In this document: positions 44,319 through 54,782 of the stretch, piece by piece
How positions within the stretch are numbered: the first letter of the stretch is position 1
Layout: every line of letters starts with the position of its first letter
DNA from: Ursus arctos
Lineage: Eukaryota; Chordata; Mammalia; Carnivora; Ursidae
Direction: 5' to 3'
DNA length: 64,000 bases
Assembly (NCBI RefSeq): GCF_023065955.2
Contig: NW_026623100.1
Coordinates: forward strand, 8,406,501-8,470,500
Made by a program: the position numbers and the translations under genes
The notes under the pieces: generated by a model
The model's database searches: none
Told to the model about the DNA's origin: nothing
Seen by the model: the letters and a program-made list of their open reading frames with translations, nothing else

Positions 44319-45470
44319 GACTGTGGCTACCTTCCATCGCTTGTCTTGACCAGATGTATTTGCAAGGATGCCTCCCTCAAAGGTCTTCTGGGTTCAGACC
44401 AGAGTTGAACTCATTATCCATCTGCTTTTAAACTAGAACTGGCTGTGCATTACAATCAGCTAGGGAATTTTTTGTAACTTGAGGAGTCCCAAGTCCCACC
44501 TCCAGAAGATCTGAATTAATTGGTCTGGGTGATTTAACTGGTCTGGGTAGAGCTTACTGGGGGGCTTCAACTGCCATTTAAGGTAGTGGCTCAACTGTGG
44601 GTACACAGTTGCAACACCTAAAATCCTTTTAAAGAACATCTAAGCCTGGCTCCATTCCAAACGCATTACCAGAATCTCCAAGGGCAGTAGGCAGTAGGTT
44701 TTGTTGTTCGTTTGTTTTTAATTAATAGACTTTATATTTCATAGAGCAGTTTTACGTTTACAGAAAAAATGAGCAGAGGGACGCCTGGATGGTTCAGTCA
44801 GTTAAGCAACTGCTTTCGGCTCAGGTCATGATCCCAGGGTCCTGGGATTGAGTCCTACATAGGGCTCCCTACTTAGCAGGGAGTCTGCTTCTCCCTCTGC
44901 TTCTGCCCCTCTTCCCCGCTCATGCGTTCTCTCTCTCTGACAAATAAATAAAATCTTAAAAAACAAAACAAAACAAAACAAAAATTGAGCAGAAACTACA
45001 GAGTTCCCATATACTCCCTCTCCTGTCCCCACAGTTCCCCTACTATTAATCTTATATTGGTGTGGTGTATTAATTACAACTGACCAACATTGATGAATCG
45101 ATGAATATTGGTACATTATTATTCACTAAAGTCCACAGTTTACATCAGGGTTCACTCTTTATGTTGTACCGTTCTAGGGTTTCACCAAACGCGTAATGTC
45201 AGATATCCACCGTTGGGGTATCTCACACAATAGTTTCAGCCATAGCATGTTTAAAAGACACCCCAGGAGATTCATCAGTACAGCCAAGTTGAGAACCACT
45301 GACTTAACAATTATCAAGGACAAGGAACAAAATAGCTGGGTACTTCCCCATGTTTTGTTATTTTTAAAAATTCCTCATTTGGTTCCAAGTAATGATGAAC
45401 AGCAAAATAAAAGAAGGGACCAGAGGGTCAATTTGAAGAAAAATGCAGCAAAAAGATACATACCCAAATA
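44319..45470. other. Old DNA-transposon and LINE fragments, no gene
   Basis: A second MER5-like partial (44440-44560, GTGCATTACAATCAGCTAGG). A third begins near 44585 and appears to resume at 45240-45302 (ACACCCCAGGAGATTCATCA ... GTTGAGAACCACTGA), split by a LINE-like piece (TTAATAGACTTTATATTTCA ... AGTCCACAGTTTACATCAGG) with a SINE inside it. Confidence 0.55.
44777..44984 (+). mobile_element. CAN SINE
   Basis: AGGGACGCCTGGATGGTTCA head and CT-rich body. The tail has an (AAAAC)n run, and (A/T)TGAGCAG repeats on both sides. Confidence 0.93.
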
Positions 45471-46330
45471 AAAGCACTCCGATATTATTTACCAGTCGGA
45501 TTGCAAAGGTCAAGAAGTTTGCACCCACATTACTTTGGAGAGTCCTCTCAGATACTGCGGGTGGAATGGAATTTGGTAAAACCTCTGTGGGGGAGCATTT
45601 TGGGAATATTTACCCAAATTACAAATGCACTCACCTCTGCATGCACCAGTGCCACTTCTAGAAATCTATCCTATAGATAATGTGTAAAGGGACATATGTG
45701 CAAGGTTCTTTGTGGCAAAATTATTTGTAATGGCAAAAGATCGATAATAACCTGAATGTTAGTTAGGGGTTGATTAAATAGATGATGGGAAAAATTGAAC
45801 ATACGATGAGACCCTATAAAGCCTAAGAAAGGAGAAGGATACTCTTTATGAACTACTCTGCAAAGATCTTCAACAAACGAGTGAAAAATGCAAGGTGCAA
45901 AACAGTGTATAATATTCCACCATTTGTGGAAAAAAAAGGAGGGATGGAAAGTAAATATAAAAATTAATTTGTTGTATAAGTATGGAATTATATCGGAACA
46001 ATCTAGAAGAAACTAGTAATACTGGTTGCCTTGGTTTGGGGTAGCTGGGTCAAGGGTTGCAAAGAGCATACTCTTGTACGTTTTGAATTTTGAATCATGA
46101 GAACATATTACATTAAAAAGAAGTTTTTTAACATACCTACCCCTAGGTCCAGCAATTTCACTTTTAGGAACTGATCCTATAGGGGAAAACATTAAATGAC
46201 TCAGTAAATTTTCAGTAATAAATATTATATGTTTTAAATATTGTGATATTTGTAACATCAATAAGGAAAAATTTGTAAGATTTTTTTTATGTTTTCATTT
46301 ATAATATGAAAAAATTGAAAAGCACTTATA
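45471..46330 (+). mobile_element. Old L1 3' end (L1M-type)
   Basis: CACTTCTAGAAATCTATCCT, CATATGTGCAAGGTTCTTTG, TTGTAATGGCAAAAGATCGA, GCAAGGTGCAAAACAGTGTA: the characteristic old L1 ORF2 end and 3' UTR in sense orientation. A second copy of similar type overlaps at 46130-46330 (CCAGCAATTTCACTTTTAGG). Confidence 0.7.
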
Positions 46331-46412
46331 TGTCCCCAAACAGGATTGATTATAGAGACAGTGCTGCTTTCAAAAGATGAAATACCATGAGGTCATTTAA
46401 ATGATCTTAGAG

Positions 46413-46580
46413 GGGGCGCCTGGGTGGTTCAGTGGGTTAAGTGTCGGCTTGTGGCTCAGGTCATGGTCTCTGGGTCCTGGGGCTCCCTGCTCCTCAGGGA
46501 GTCTGCTTCTCCCTCTCCCTTTGCCCCTCCCCCTGCTCCTGTTCTCTCTCTCTCTCTCTTTCTCTCCAATAGATAAGTAA
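46413..46580 (+). mobile_element. CAN SINE with target duplication
   Basis: GGGGCGCCTGGGTGGTTCAG head, CT-rich 3' part and short tail AATAGATAAGTAA. (A/G)TGATCTT(A/G)GAG occurs on both sides. Confidence 0.93.
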
Positions 46581-46693
46581 GTGATCTTGGAGAAATGTAT
46601 TCATGATGTAGAAAAATGTTCATGAGACTTTGCTGAGGTTTTAAAAGGCAAACAATAAGCACCGTATTTTGTCATTTTAAGAAGATTCATAGG

Positions 46694-46745
46694 AGTACTG
46701 TATGGTGACTAACATAATAAAATAAAAAATCATTATTAAAAAAAA
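46694..46745 (+). mobile_element. 52-bp L1 micro-insertion with target duplication
   Basis: Consists only of the last ~40 nt of a young carnivore L1 (AGTACTGTATGGTGACTAAC, then ATAATAAAATAAAAAATCAT) plus an A tail. The 15-bp repeat AAGAAGATTCATAGG flanks it at 46679-46693 and 46746-46760. Confidence 0.93.
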
Positions 46746-46760
46746 AAGAAGATTCATAGG

Positions 46761-47111
46761 AAAAAACTTATGGGGACATAGAAAAAAAGTCTGAAATGTG
46801 GTTTACCGAAATTTGGCAGTATTTCTCTGGTATCATTATGGTATTTCTAATCTTCTTTCAATTTACCTGTATCTTCTGATTTTTTTAAACAATGAACATG
46901 CATCATTATATGATTAATGGAGAAAAAAAAAAAAAGCCAGGGCACAGATTGTGGTCTCTAAAGAGCATTTCCTACTAAAAAGAAACAACTGTCCTTAGAG
47001 AAATGGCTGATGGTCTGCTGACTACAGAAAGCAGGATAGATATCAAAGGGAATAATAACAGCAAATGACTGAAACTCATCAAGCTTGCATTATTAATGAC
47101 AATTTAAAAAT
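46761..47111. other. AT-rich old LINE-like stretch, no gene
   Basis: Continues old L1-like 3' sequence (ATGGTATTTCTAATCTTCTT ... ATTTACCTGTATCTTCTGAT). No supported gene. Confidence 0.4.
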
Positions 47112-47120
47112 AATTCTCTT

Positions 47121-47167
47121 GTCTGGCTCTATAGTGCAATGAATAGCACATTGGACTTCTAAAAAAG
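47121..47167 (+). pseudogene. Retrotransposed 5' half of tRNA-Arg(TCT)
   Basis: Positions 47125-47160 match the first 36 nt of vertebrate tRNA-Arg(TCT), from GGCTCT to the anticodon TCT, with five differences. All five are transitions (tRNA positions 7, 9, 11, 18, 24; G to A or C to T). The D-arm and anticodon 5' arm are present. The rest of the tRNA is absent and is replaced by an A6G run. AATTCTCTT flanks the insert at 47112-47120 and 47168-47176. GTCT (47121-47124) between the left repeat and the tRNA start is unexplained. The 9-bp duplication and A tail indicate L1-type insertion of a tRNA half or 5' exon. It lacks the B box and cannot be a tRNA gene. Confidence 0.85.
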
Positions 47168-47176
47168 AATTCTCTT

Positions 47177-47331
47177 TGAGGGGGAGTTAGGGATTCATTA
47201 TTCTGAAAACCGATAAAAGAAACATTTAATCTGGCACTTCCACATAAATTGCACCTCAGGGTAACCCCTATTTGGTTAGGGGAAGTGTCTCTTTATAGAA
47301 GTGCTCCAGTTAATAAAATGAAGAAGGAATG
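47177..47331. other. Intergenic, nothing recognised
   Basis: Short single-copy-looking stretch between the tRNA-half insert and the next SINE. Confidence 0.4.
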
Positions 47332-47553
47332 GGGCGCCTTTATGGCTCAGTCAGTTGAGCGACTAACTCTTGGTTTTGGCTTAAGGTCATGATCTCAGGG
47401 TCCTGGGATATAGAGGTCCAAGTCAGACTCTGAGCTCAGCAGGTAGTTTGCTTCTCTCTTCCTCCTCCACCCTGTCCCTCTCCCTGGGCCCCTCCCTCCG
47501 TCCTGCTCCCCTGCTCCCGTGGCACTCACCCTCTCTTTCTCAAACAAATCTTT
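47332..47553 (+). mobile_element. CAN SINE with 16-bp target duplication
   Basis: GGGCGCCTTTATGGCTCAGT head and a long C/T-rich 3' part. AAAATGAAGAAG(G/A)AATG on both sides. Confidence 0.95.
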
Positions 47554-49109
47554 AAAATGAAGAAGAAATGATAGAATATCACCCTTTTGCAAACAAGGAA
47601 ACAGTAGATTTAGGTAATGATCATGAAAGGCAACTAACATTGCAATAAAAAAAAATCAAATCATCCCATTCTTTAAAAAGAAATAGAAAAGAAAAAAAAA
47701 ACTTATGAAAAAAGGAAACTTGAGAGACATTTCCACCAAATGCAATGTGTGAACGTTTAAACCTCGATCCAAACAAACTGAATGTAAGATACCATTCAGG
47801 AGACAATCAGGAAATTTATGCACTGAGTATTTGATAGTAAAGAACTGTAGACTATTTAAATATTGTGATAATACTGTGATTATGTTTTTACTTCTAAAGG
47901 GACATATGAAAATGTTTACAAATATAATATGTCCAGGATTTCCTTCACAATAATCTAATAGGAGCCAGTGGAAGTGGCTTAAGGGTATACTTGAAATTAG
48001 CCATGAATTGATCATGTTGAATTGAAGTTATAAGTGCATAGAGCTTCATTACACTAGTTCCTCTACTTTTGGAAACATTTGAAATTTTCTGAAACTAAAC
48101 AATTAAAAAATAATGAAACCTGCATCTCCCTCCCCCATTAAAAGTGTGGTGGGGGTGAGGCCTGTCAGCTTTTCTTCCTGGGACAGTAGAGAAGGGGAAT
48201 TGAAGACAGAGTAGCATTTGCCAGCTGGTGTAGGGGATGAAGGCCCTAAGGGTTTGAGCCAGTGGCAGCAGCTTCAGAACCAGCTGCAGCCTGAAGCTGG
48301 TGATGAAGAAAGGAAAACCAAGAAGTTGGGGTGAGCCTCAGGGCTTAAGAGCTGCAAGGCCTTAACCTGTTGAACTTCTTTGAGCAACGAGCCTGTAGAC
48401 AATCATGAGTCCTTAACTCTGAAACAGGAAAAAAACAACAAAAAGAGCTGTTTTGCTCATTTAATAAACATGGGTTACGCACATGACACTGTGCTCGCTG
48501 AGGTGGGTTCATAAAAACAGCAAAGACTCAATCCTTGCCATCATGAAACTCCCAGTATTGTGAGAAGGCTAAAGAACACCTCGATTTCTACAGAAAGCAG
48601 TGTTGCTGGCATAACATTAACGTATAAGCGTAACCTACACAAGCAACATGGAAAATAGGAGCATCCAAGTTTGTCTTTAGGAACCAGAGGTTTCACAGAA
48701 GAAATAGCTTTTGAGATAAAATTCGAAGACGAAGTTGGCGTTTGCCAGGACAAGAGCCAGGAGCAAGAGGATTTCAGAAAGAAGGAAATGAATTTGCAAG
48801 ACAAAATATGAAACTACAAAGGCATATTCTGGGAACTACAAGTCCTTGTTTTGCCCGAGCATAGTGTAGGGGCCCTGGGACCTGTTCTCTCACCTGCCAT
48901 GACCACAGTAGCTTACCTCCCTTATTCTAGACCTGGGACAAGGGAAAGGCCTGAAGCGTTCCTTTAAGCCTTTTAAAACTGGTTTCCTGTTGGGAAAGGG
49001 ACAGGAGATCCCACTTCTAGGGGAGCTATGGATTGTGGGCCAGGCTGCATTTTAGAACCGTTTTAAAATGCTGTCCAAGAAAGTCTGATAACAAAAAAGA
49101 AAAGTGAGG
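47554..49109. other. Intergenic upstream of RNF149, no gene recognised
   Basis: No supported gene. A probable L2 trace is at 48455-48560 (TCATTTAATAAACATGGGTT, CAATCCTTGCCATCATGAAA). The minus-strand frames near 47656-48804 lack domains. Confidence 0.45.
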
Positions 49110-49302
49110 TTGTTTTGGGTTTTTTTAAGATTTATCTGAGAAATAGAACAAACGGTGGGGAGGGGCAAAGGGAGAGGGAAAAGCCGACTCCCCGCTGAGT
49201 GGGGAGCTCTATGCCGGGCTCAATTCCAGGACCTGGAGCCTGGACTCCATCCTGATCTGAGCTGAAGGCAGACCCTCAACTGACTGAGCTCCCCAGGCAC
49301 CC
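49110..49302 (-). mobile_element. CAN SINE (diverged)
   Basis: Reverse SINE ending AACTGACTGAGCTCCCCAGG. GAAAA(G/T)TGAGG repeats on both sides. Confidence 0.9.
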
Positions 49303-49779
49303 GAAAATTGAGGCTTAAGGCCCAACAGAAACCCTTGCTGTGGCTACATTCTACTTCCTTCAATTACAGATCCTTGTAGAAGGAGGAAGATGAGTCAGTC
49401 AGAATTTAATGGTCTCAACTTTTCCTGCAGCGGTAAGTCTTTGTATCCACGCATACCCGGCAGTTTTAAATCAACTACCACCCAGCACTTACTTCCAAAC
49501 AAATCCTTTTTTTATTTATTGCTGTACAATGTAAGTGCTCATCTAAACAGGTAGTTTGATGCACTTTCGAAACTGATTATACATAAAATACCATAATAGA
49601 AAAGGTTGCCGTGAGTACAATACTGGAGAGAAGCGACAAGAAATCAATTAGCATTACAAAATCGGTCACAAAACGTGTGTGGAAAACATGAGTAGATTGG
49701 TTCTAGACAAACAAGCCCTCTGCCATGTGCCTTGCATTGCGCTGTAAATTCTTCATAAACATCCGCTGGGCAACTTTAC
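49303..49779. other. Upstream flank of the RNF149 CpG island
   Basis: AT-rich sequence that changes sharply to GC/CpG-rich near 49780. Nothing else is recognised. Confidence 0.4.
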
Positions 49780-50930
49780 ATAACCGCGCTCACGGAGCTT
49801 CCCTTTTCTCCGACGGTCACTTCCCCTGGCTTCGGGGGGGCCCTCGAGGTCCGGTTACACAAGCTCGGCCGCTGGCCACCGCGCCCTGCGTGGCGCCAGA
49901 CGTCGCGTGAGCTGCCCGTACCCAGTCCCTGCATCCGCGGGATCCTTGGGGTCGTGGACCGCCTGGGGACCAGCGATCGGTCACGCTCAGGCACCAGAGG
50001 GAGGCTCACGCTCAGGCACCAGGGGGAGGCGGGAGCCTCCAGCCCGCGCACACAGCGCCGGGGTCTCGGCGGGGAGGGGCCAAGGAAGGCCCCGCCCCAC
50101 TCTCCTCCCCCTTCCCCCGCTCCGCCAGGTGCGCGTGCGCCGCGGCCCCGCCTGGCGCTTCCCCAGCTCGGCGGCAAGCGCCAGCTTCTTTACGTTCCTC
50201 AGCGGCTTCGCACGCGTGCTGCTCTAACCCCGGCCTCCTCCTCGTCAGCGCGGCGGTGGGGCCATGGCTTGGCGGCGGCGGCCCGAGGCCGGCGTCGGGG
50301 CCCGCGGCGCGCTGGCGCTGCTGGCGCTGGCCCTGTACGCGCCCGGGGCCAGGGGCCGGGCGTTCGAGTGGTACTCGGCCGTGGTGAGCACCGAGTACGT
50401 GGACCCGTACACGAACCGCACCGTGTGGAGCGTCTCAGAGAGCGGCCGCTTCGGCGACAGCTCGCCCAAGGAGGGCGCGCAAGGCCTGGTGGGCGTCCCG
50501 CGTGCGGCGGGCCGCGACCCCGAGGGCTGCGCCCCCGACACTCGCTTCCTCGTGCCGGCGCCCGGCGGCCGGGGGGACGCGCCTTGGGTCGCCCTGGTGG
50601 CGCGCGGGGGCTGCACCTTTAAGGACAAGGTGCTGGTGGCTGCGCGGAGGAACGCCTCGGCCGTGGTCCTCTACAACGAGGAGGGCCACGGGAACCTCAC
50701 CACGCCCATGTCCCACGCGGGTGAGCCGAGGCCGGGGGACGCGGGGAGGCGGCGGGGGGAACTCTGCGGCTTAGTCATGGCCGACCGCCCTCTCGGCCTC
50801 GGCTTTGATCCCCAGCGGCTGGCAGCGAAGGGTATGGGGGCGCGACTCTGATGGTTTCTGGCGATCAGGACCTGGGAGGGAAGCTTTGGCTGTGCGCGCC
50901 GTGACCCCCCCGGGGCTCTATGGGCAGGTA
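49780..50930 (+). promoter_or_regulatory. RNF149: CpG island promoter of RNF149
   Basis: CpG-dense block covering the 5' flank, first exon and start of intron 1, in an otherwise CpG-poor window. No TATA box is seen just upstream of the start codon. GC-box-like motifs include CCCGCCCCAC (50091-50100) and CGGCCCCGCCTGG (about 50141-50153). A 25-bp tandem duplication lies at 49981-50030. This is a typical housekeeping-type promoter. The transcription start is not determinable from sequence. Confidence 0.85.
50264..50720 (+). CDS. RNF149: RNF149 coding exon 1 (signal peptide and PA domain)
   Basis: First coding exon of RNF149, a membrane-anchored E3 ubiquitin ligase of the PA-TM-RING (GRAIL/Goliath) family in the endosomal/secretory system. 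The ATG at 50264 sits in a good context (GGGGCCATGG). It opens with MAWRRRPEAGVGARG and a leucine/alanine-rich signal peptide (LALLALALYAPGARG, residues ~16-30). The protease-associated domain follows, with FEWYSAVVSTEYVDP, SESGRFGDSSPKEGA and the conserved core WVALVARGGCTFKDK and NASAVVLYNEEGHGN. N-glycosylation sequons include NRT, NAS and NLT. The exon ends SHA plus the first base of a Gly codon, at the donor GCGG|GTGAGC, leaving phase 1 to match exon 2. Residues agree closely with mammalian RNF149. Read-through into intron 1 stays open for another 43 codons. Confidence 0.96.
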
Positions 50931-52619
50931 GGCGGGCCTCCGGACAAGATTAGATCTTCGCCTTGGGCCCTTCAGGTGGGGGGAGGTGCCCTCTGGAGGA
51001 GGGCAATGGGGAGAAGGAAAGAAAACCCACCTGAAGAGGATTGTGGTGGAAAGTCTCTTGATTGCTAATCATGGGTCCCTTTCCGTTCATCGTTTTCACA
51101 AAGTCAGGTGGGGTAGGAATGGAAGCTGTTTCCCAGCGCACGCCAAGGTCTGGCAGTCTCTTCACCAATGTCAAGTGGTGGCTTGGTCGAACTCTGGTTT
51201 GTTCACTTTCATAAAACATGTCTGAGTATTCTGAACTTTTGAGCCATAAAATCTGGATTTAAGTGCGGATATGCTTTCTCACTTTCTCCATGTAAGGTTA
51301 TAATACTGGCCCTACTGCCAATCAGGTTCCTTGAGTCTTGAGTTTGGATGAAATTTTTCAGGTTGTGTTCATTTAGGAAAAGGTCTTGCTCTTTGCCAGA
51401 CGACACTTCCCACACACCTATTCCCCAGGGCAACAGGTTGCATCTTCAAGCACTGATGACAGTTTGAGAGTCTTATTTTGCAAGACGTCCTCCTCAGAAC
51501 TAAAATCTGAGTGCCATAGGACCCAGCAGAGTGAACATATTTGTTATGATTTCTAAGATCATGACTCATTCTGAATTTATTGTGATTAAAGTCTGTTTTA
51601 AAGTTTCTGCTGCTGCAAGTCAGACATCCTTTTTCCTGTACTTTTGTTTTTCATTCCGCTTTGATTATTTAAAGGCAGGGTCGAACTTTAATGAGGACAG
51701 AAAAGTGACTTTGGATTTAGCCTATTTTAGCAGTGATGCGAATGGAAATCAGTTGAGAGGTGAGAAAGTGGAGACTGTTAGAACAACTCTTTCAAGAAGG
51801 TTGACTGAGGGCTCGAGATGCAGCGAAGTGTGCAGAAACTATAGGACAAGGGAGGGTTAGGGTGGACATTCGTAGGGCGTACTGAAATTGGTTGGAGTGA
51901 TGTGGTAGAGATCCGGGATAGAGGAGAGGTAACCGCAGGAGGCAGGTCTTGAAGGAGGCCATGTATAGGATACTTCGGAGCGGTTGTGTTCAGACAGTAG
52001 AGGGGAAATTCTCAGCTGCAACAGAAGGAAGTGGTTTTGGAAGAGGAAATGGGAGCAGATGTTCATGTGGTGGCATTGGGTGAGGCACCACCTTTGGTGC
52101 AGTTATTCCAGTGGTTACAAGTCTACCAAATTCTCATTGTACCCAAGCCACGTTTCCATAAAGCTGCCATGAAAAGCTCTGTCAGATTTCAGAGACCATT
52201 CCTGATACATCGTATTGATGGTGTTTTCCCAGTTTTAGTAGTTCTGTCAAAGAAAAGAGGTTAGTGTGTCAGGATTCTCTGATTCTGGGTCCTTGCAGTC
52301 TCTTCTAAGTCTACAACATCTTCATTTGGACCTTTTCTTTTCAATGGCTGGGACATCGACTACAATTTTTTAAACCTGTTCACTGCGTTTTTTGATCGTG
52401 ATGTTCGCATTTTTCCAGGCTAATAGCACTTGCTTTAACTATGGTTCAGCCACATTGCTTGCTTATATTATTGACATCATTTATCCAGGCCCCAAAAAAC
52501 ACCTCAATGATGTTTATTTGAAATCCTCATGAGTTTCTCTTCTATTATCAATGTCCATTCTAATCTCTTTACTGTGAGAATCATTCTGTTTGGGAAAAAA
52601 GACAAAAGTAACAGCCTTA

Positions 52620-52765
52620 GCAATTTTTGTTTAATGTGTGAGAGTACCCAGTGTCTAGGCACTGTGCTCAGTGCTCTCCATACAGCAGCTCACTTAATCC
52701 TCCTGACAGCCTTAGTAGGTACTTTAACCCCACTTTGTGGATGAGGAAACTGGACCAGGTAATGG
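52620..52765 (+). repeat. MIR SINE
   Basis: CAGTGTCTAGGCACTGTGCT, TCACTTAATCCTCCTGACAG, then TTGTGGATGAGGAAACTGGA: the standard MIR/L2-like order. Confidence 0.75.
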
Positions 52766-53044
52766 GGGGGGATGTCTCTGTATATAGCCAGATCATTCTT
52801 TGTTGTGGGAGGGGCTGTCCTGTGCATTATAGGATGTTTAGCATCCCTGGCCTCTACCTCCAGTTGTGACAACCAAAAATGTCTCCAGATAATACCAAAT
52901 GTCTGGGGGGGAGAAGTGATGACAAAATCATCCAATGTTTTGAACCTCTGACTTAAAGGGAGATTAATTGGGTAGCATTGTGACCAGTGGATTAAACAGG
53001 AAAACCTGCAGAGACTGTAGTCTGTAGGGCTGATCCAAGTAGAA

Positions 53045-53575
53045 ATAAAGTTGACCCTTGAACAACACAAGGCTTAGAGGCACCAACCCCCCATGCAGTG
53101 GAAAATTTGCATATTAACTTTCAACTCCTTAACTTTTTTTTTTTTTTAAGATTTTATTTATTTATTCGACAGGATAGAGACAGCCAGCGAGAGAGGGAAC
53201 ACAAGCAGGGGGAGTGGGAGAGGAAGAAGCAGGCTCCTAGTGGAGGAGCCTGATGTGGGGCTCGATCCCATAACGCCGGGATCACGCCCTGAGCCGAAGG
53301 CAGACGCTTAACTGGTGTGCCACCCAGGCGCCTCTCGACTCCTTAACTTTTGACTGGGCATTTTACCAATAACATAAACAGTCAGTTAACACATGTTTTG
53401 TATGTTACATGTATTGCCTACTGGATTCTTACAATAAAATAAGCTAGAGGGAAGGAAATGTTATATTAAAATCATAAGAGAAAATTTACTGTACTGTACT
53501 GTATTGGAAAAAAAAATCCTTGCATAAGTTAACCCACACATTTCAAACCTGTGTTGTTCAAGGATCAACTGTATA
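53045..53575. mobile_element. Tigger-type DNA transposon, split by a SINE
   Basis: Terminal inverted repeats AAGTTGACCCTTGAACAACA (left, about 53047) and TGTTGTTCAAGGATCAACTG (right, ending about 53571) define the element. The inside (CATAAACAGTCAGTTAACAC, TCTTACAATAAAATAAGCTA) has no transposase frame. Confidence 0.85.
53138..53334 (-). mobile_element. CAN SINE inserted in Tigger element, arctoid-type subfamily
   Basis: Reverse SINE (TATTTATTCGACAGGATAGA ... GTGTGCCACCCAGGCGCC). TC(A/G)ACTCCTTAACTTTT repeats on both sides. Confidence 0.96.
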
Positions 53576-53964
53576 AGGGCTAATACTGTAGTGGTGACTA
53601 TAGGAATGGAAAGGAATGACCTTCACAGAAGTTGGCCCAACTGGGAACAAGGGTACAAGTGTATCAAGACTTTTTGAGAATGGAATAGCATTAAGAATGG
53701 AATGAATGGAATTAAGTCAGAAGACAAACTGACTTTGAAATACTTGAATTTGAAATGTTATACAGAACCTCGAATGCAGCTCAAGTTAAGTTTCTTGGAT
53801 TTTGTCAGAATGTGGCTGGAGGCAGTAAAAACCACAGATTTCAGTGGTTTCAGTGTTCCCGTGTAGCACTGGTATTCTGCAAAATAGATAGAGGTGGCTA
53901 CTTGTAAAATTAGATTGTGATAGTCTTTTCCCACATCTCAGGGAGGATTTCTCCAGTTTTTCTT

Positions 53965-54160
53965 TTCTTTTTTTTCTTTTTTAAGATTTTATTTATTTAT
54001 TTGACAGAGAAAGAGGCAGCAAGAGAGGGAACACAAGCAGGGGGACTGTGAGAGGGAGAAGCAGGCTTCCCGATGCGGAGGGCTCGCTCGATCCCAGAAC
54101 GCTGGGATCATGAACTGAGCCAAAGGCAGATGCCTAAAGACTGAGCCACCCAGGCGCCCC
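53965..54160 (-). mobile_element. CAN SINE with target duplication
   Basis: Reverse SINE ending CTGAGCCACCCAGGCGCCCC. TCTCCA(G/T)TTTTTCTT repeats on both sides. Confidence 0.95.
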
Positions 54161-54587
54161 TCTCCATTTTTTCTTAAGTGCGTTACTTGACTCTACTAAA
54201 TCTAGTACAAGATACTTTGGATAAAAATAAAATCATGACTCTAAGATAATCTATCAAAACAACTATAAGGACTGTTAAACTAATTAATTTCCTGTCAATT
54301 TACTTTAGCAGACAGAATAATGAGTAGCCACTTTGGGCCAAGTATTGTGCTTGCTCAGGTATAGAAATGCATAAGACTCGTGCCTGCCTTTGAGGAGTTT
54401 GTGACCTGGTGGGAGCGTTAAACAACTTTCCAGACAATATGGTTTGGACCTTGATTGAATTATATGCATGGATGCTTAGGGAGCATAAAGGAAGGACATT
54501 TAAAGCAGATCCTGCAAGAGTGACTAGAAGTTAGTTTGACTAAGATGAGTAAAAATTGATACAAGTCAAATCATTAAAACAAGTTTT

Positions 54588-54782
54588 TAGGGATTCCTGG
54601 GTGGCTCAGTTGGTTAAGTGTCTGCCTTCAGCTCAGGTCATGATCCCACAGTTCTGGGATCGAGTCCCACATTGGGCTCCCTTCTCAGCGGGAAGCCTGC
54701 TTCTCCCTCTGCCTGCCATTCTCCCTGCTTGTGCTCTCTCTCTGACAAATAAATAAATAAAATCTTAAAAAAAAAAAAAAAG
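54588..54782 (+). mobile_element. CAN SINE
   Basis: GGGATTCCTGGGTGGCTCAG head, CT-rich 3' part, AATAAATAAATAAAATCTTA and an A15 tail. Confidence 0.95.
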
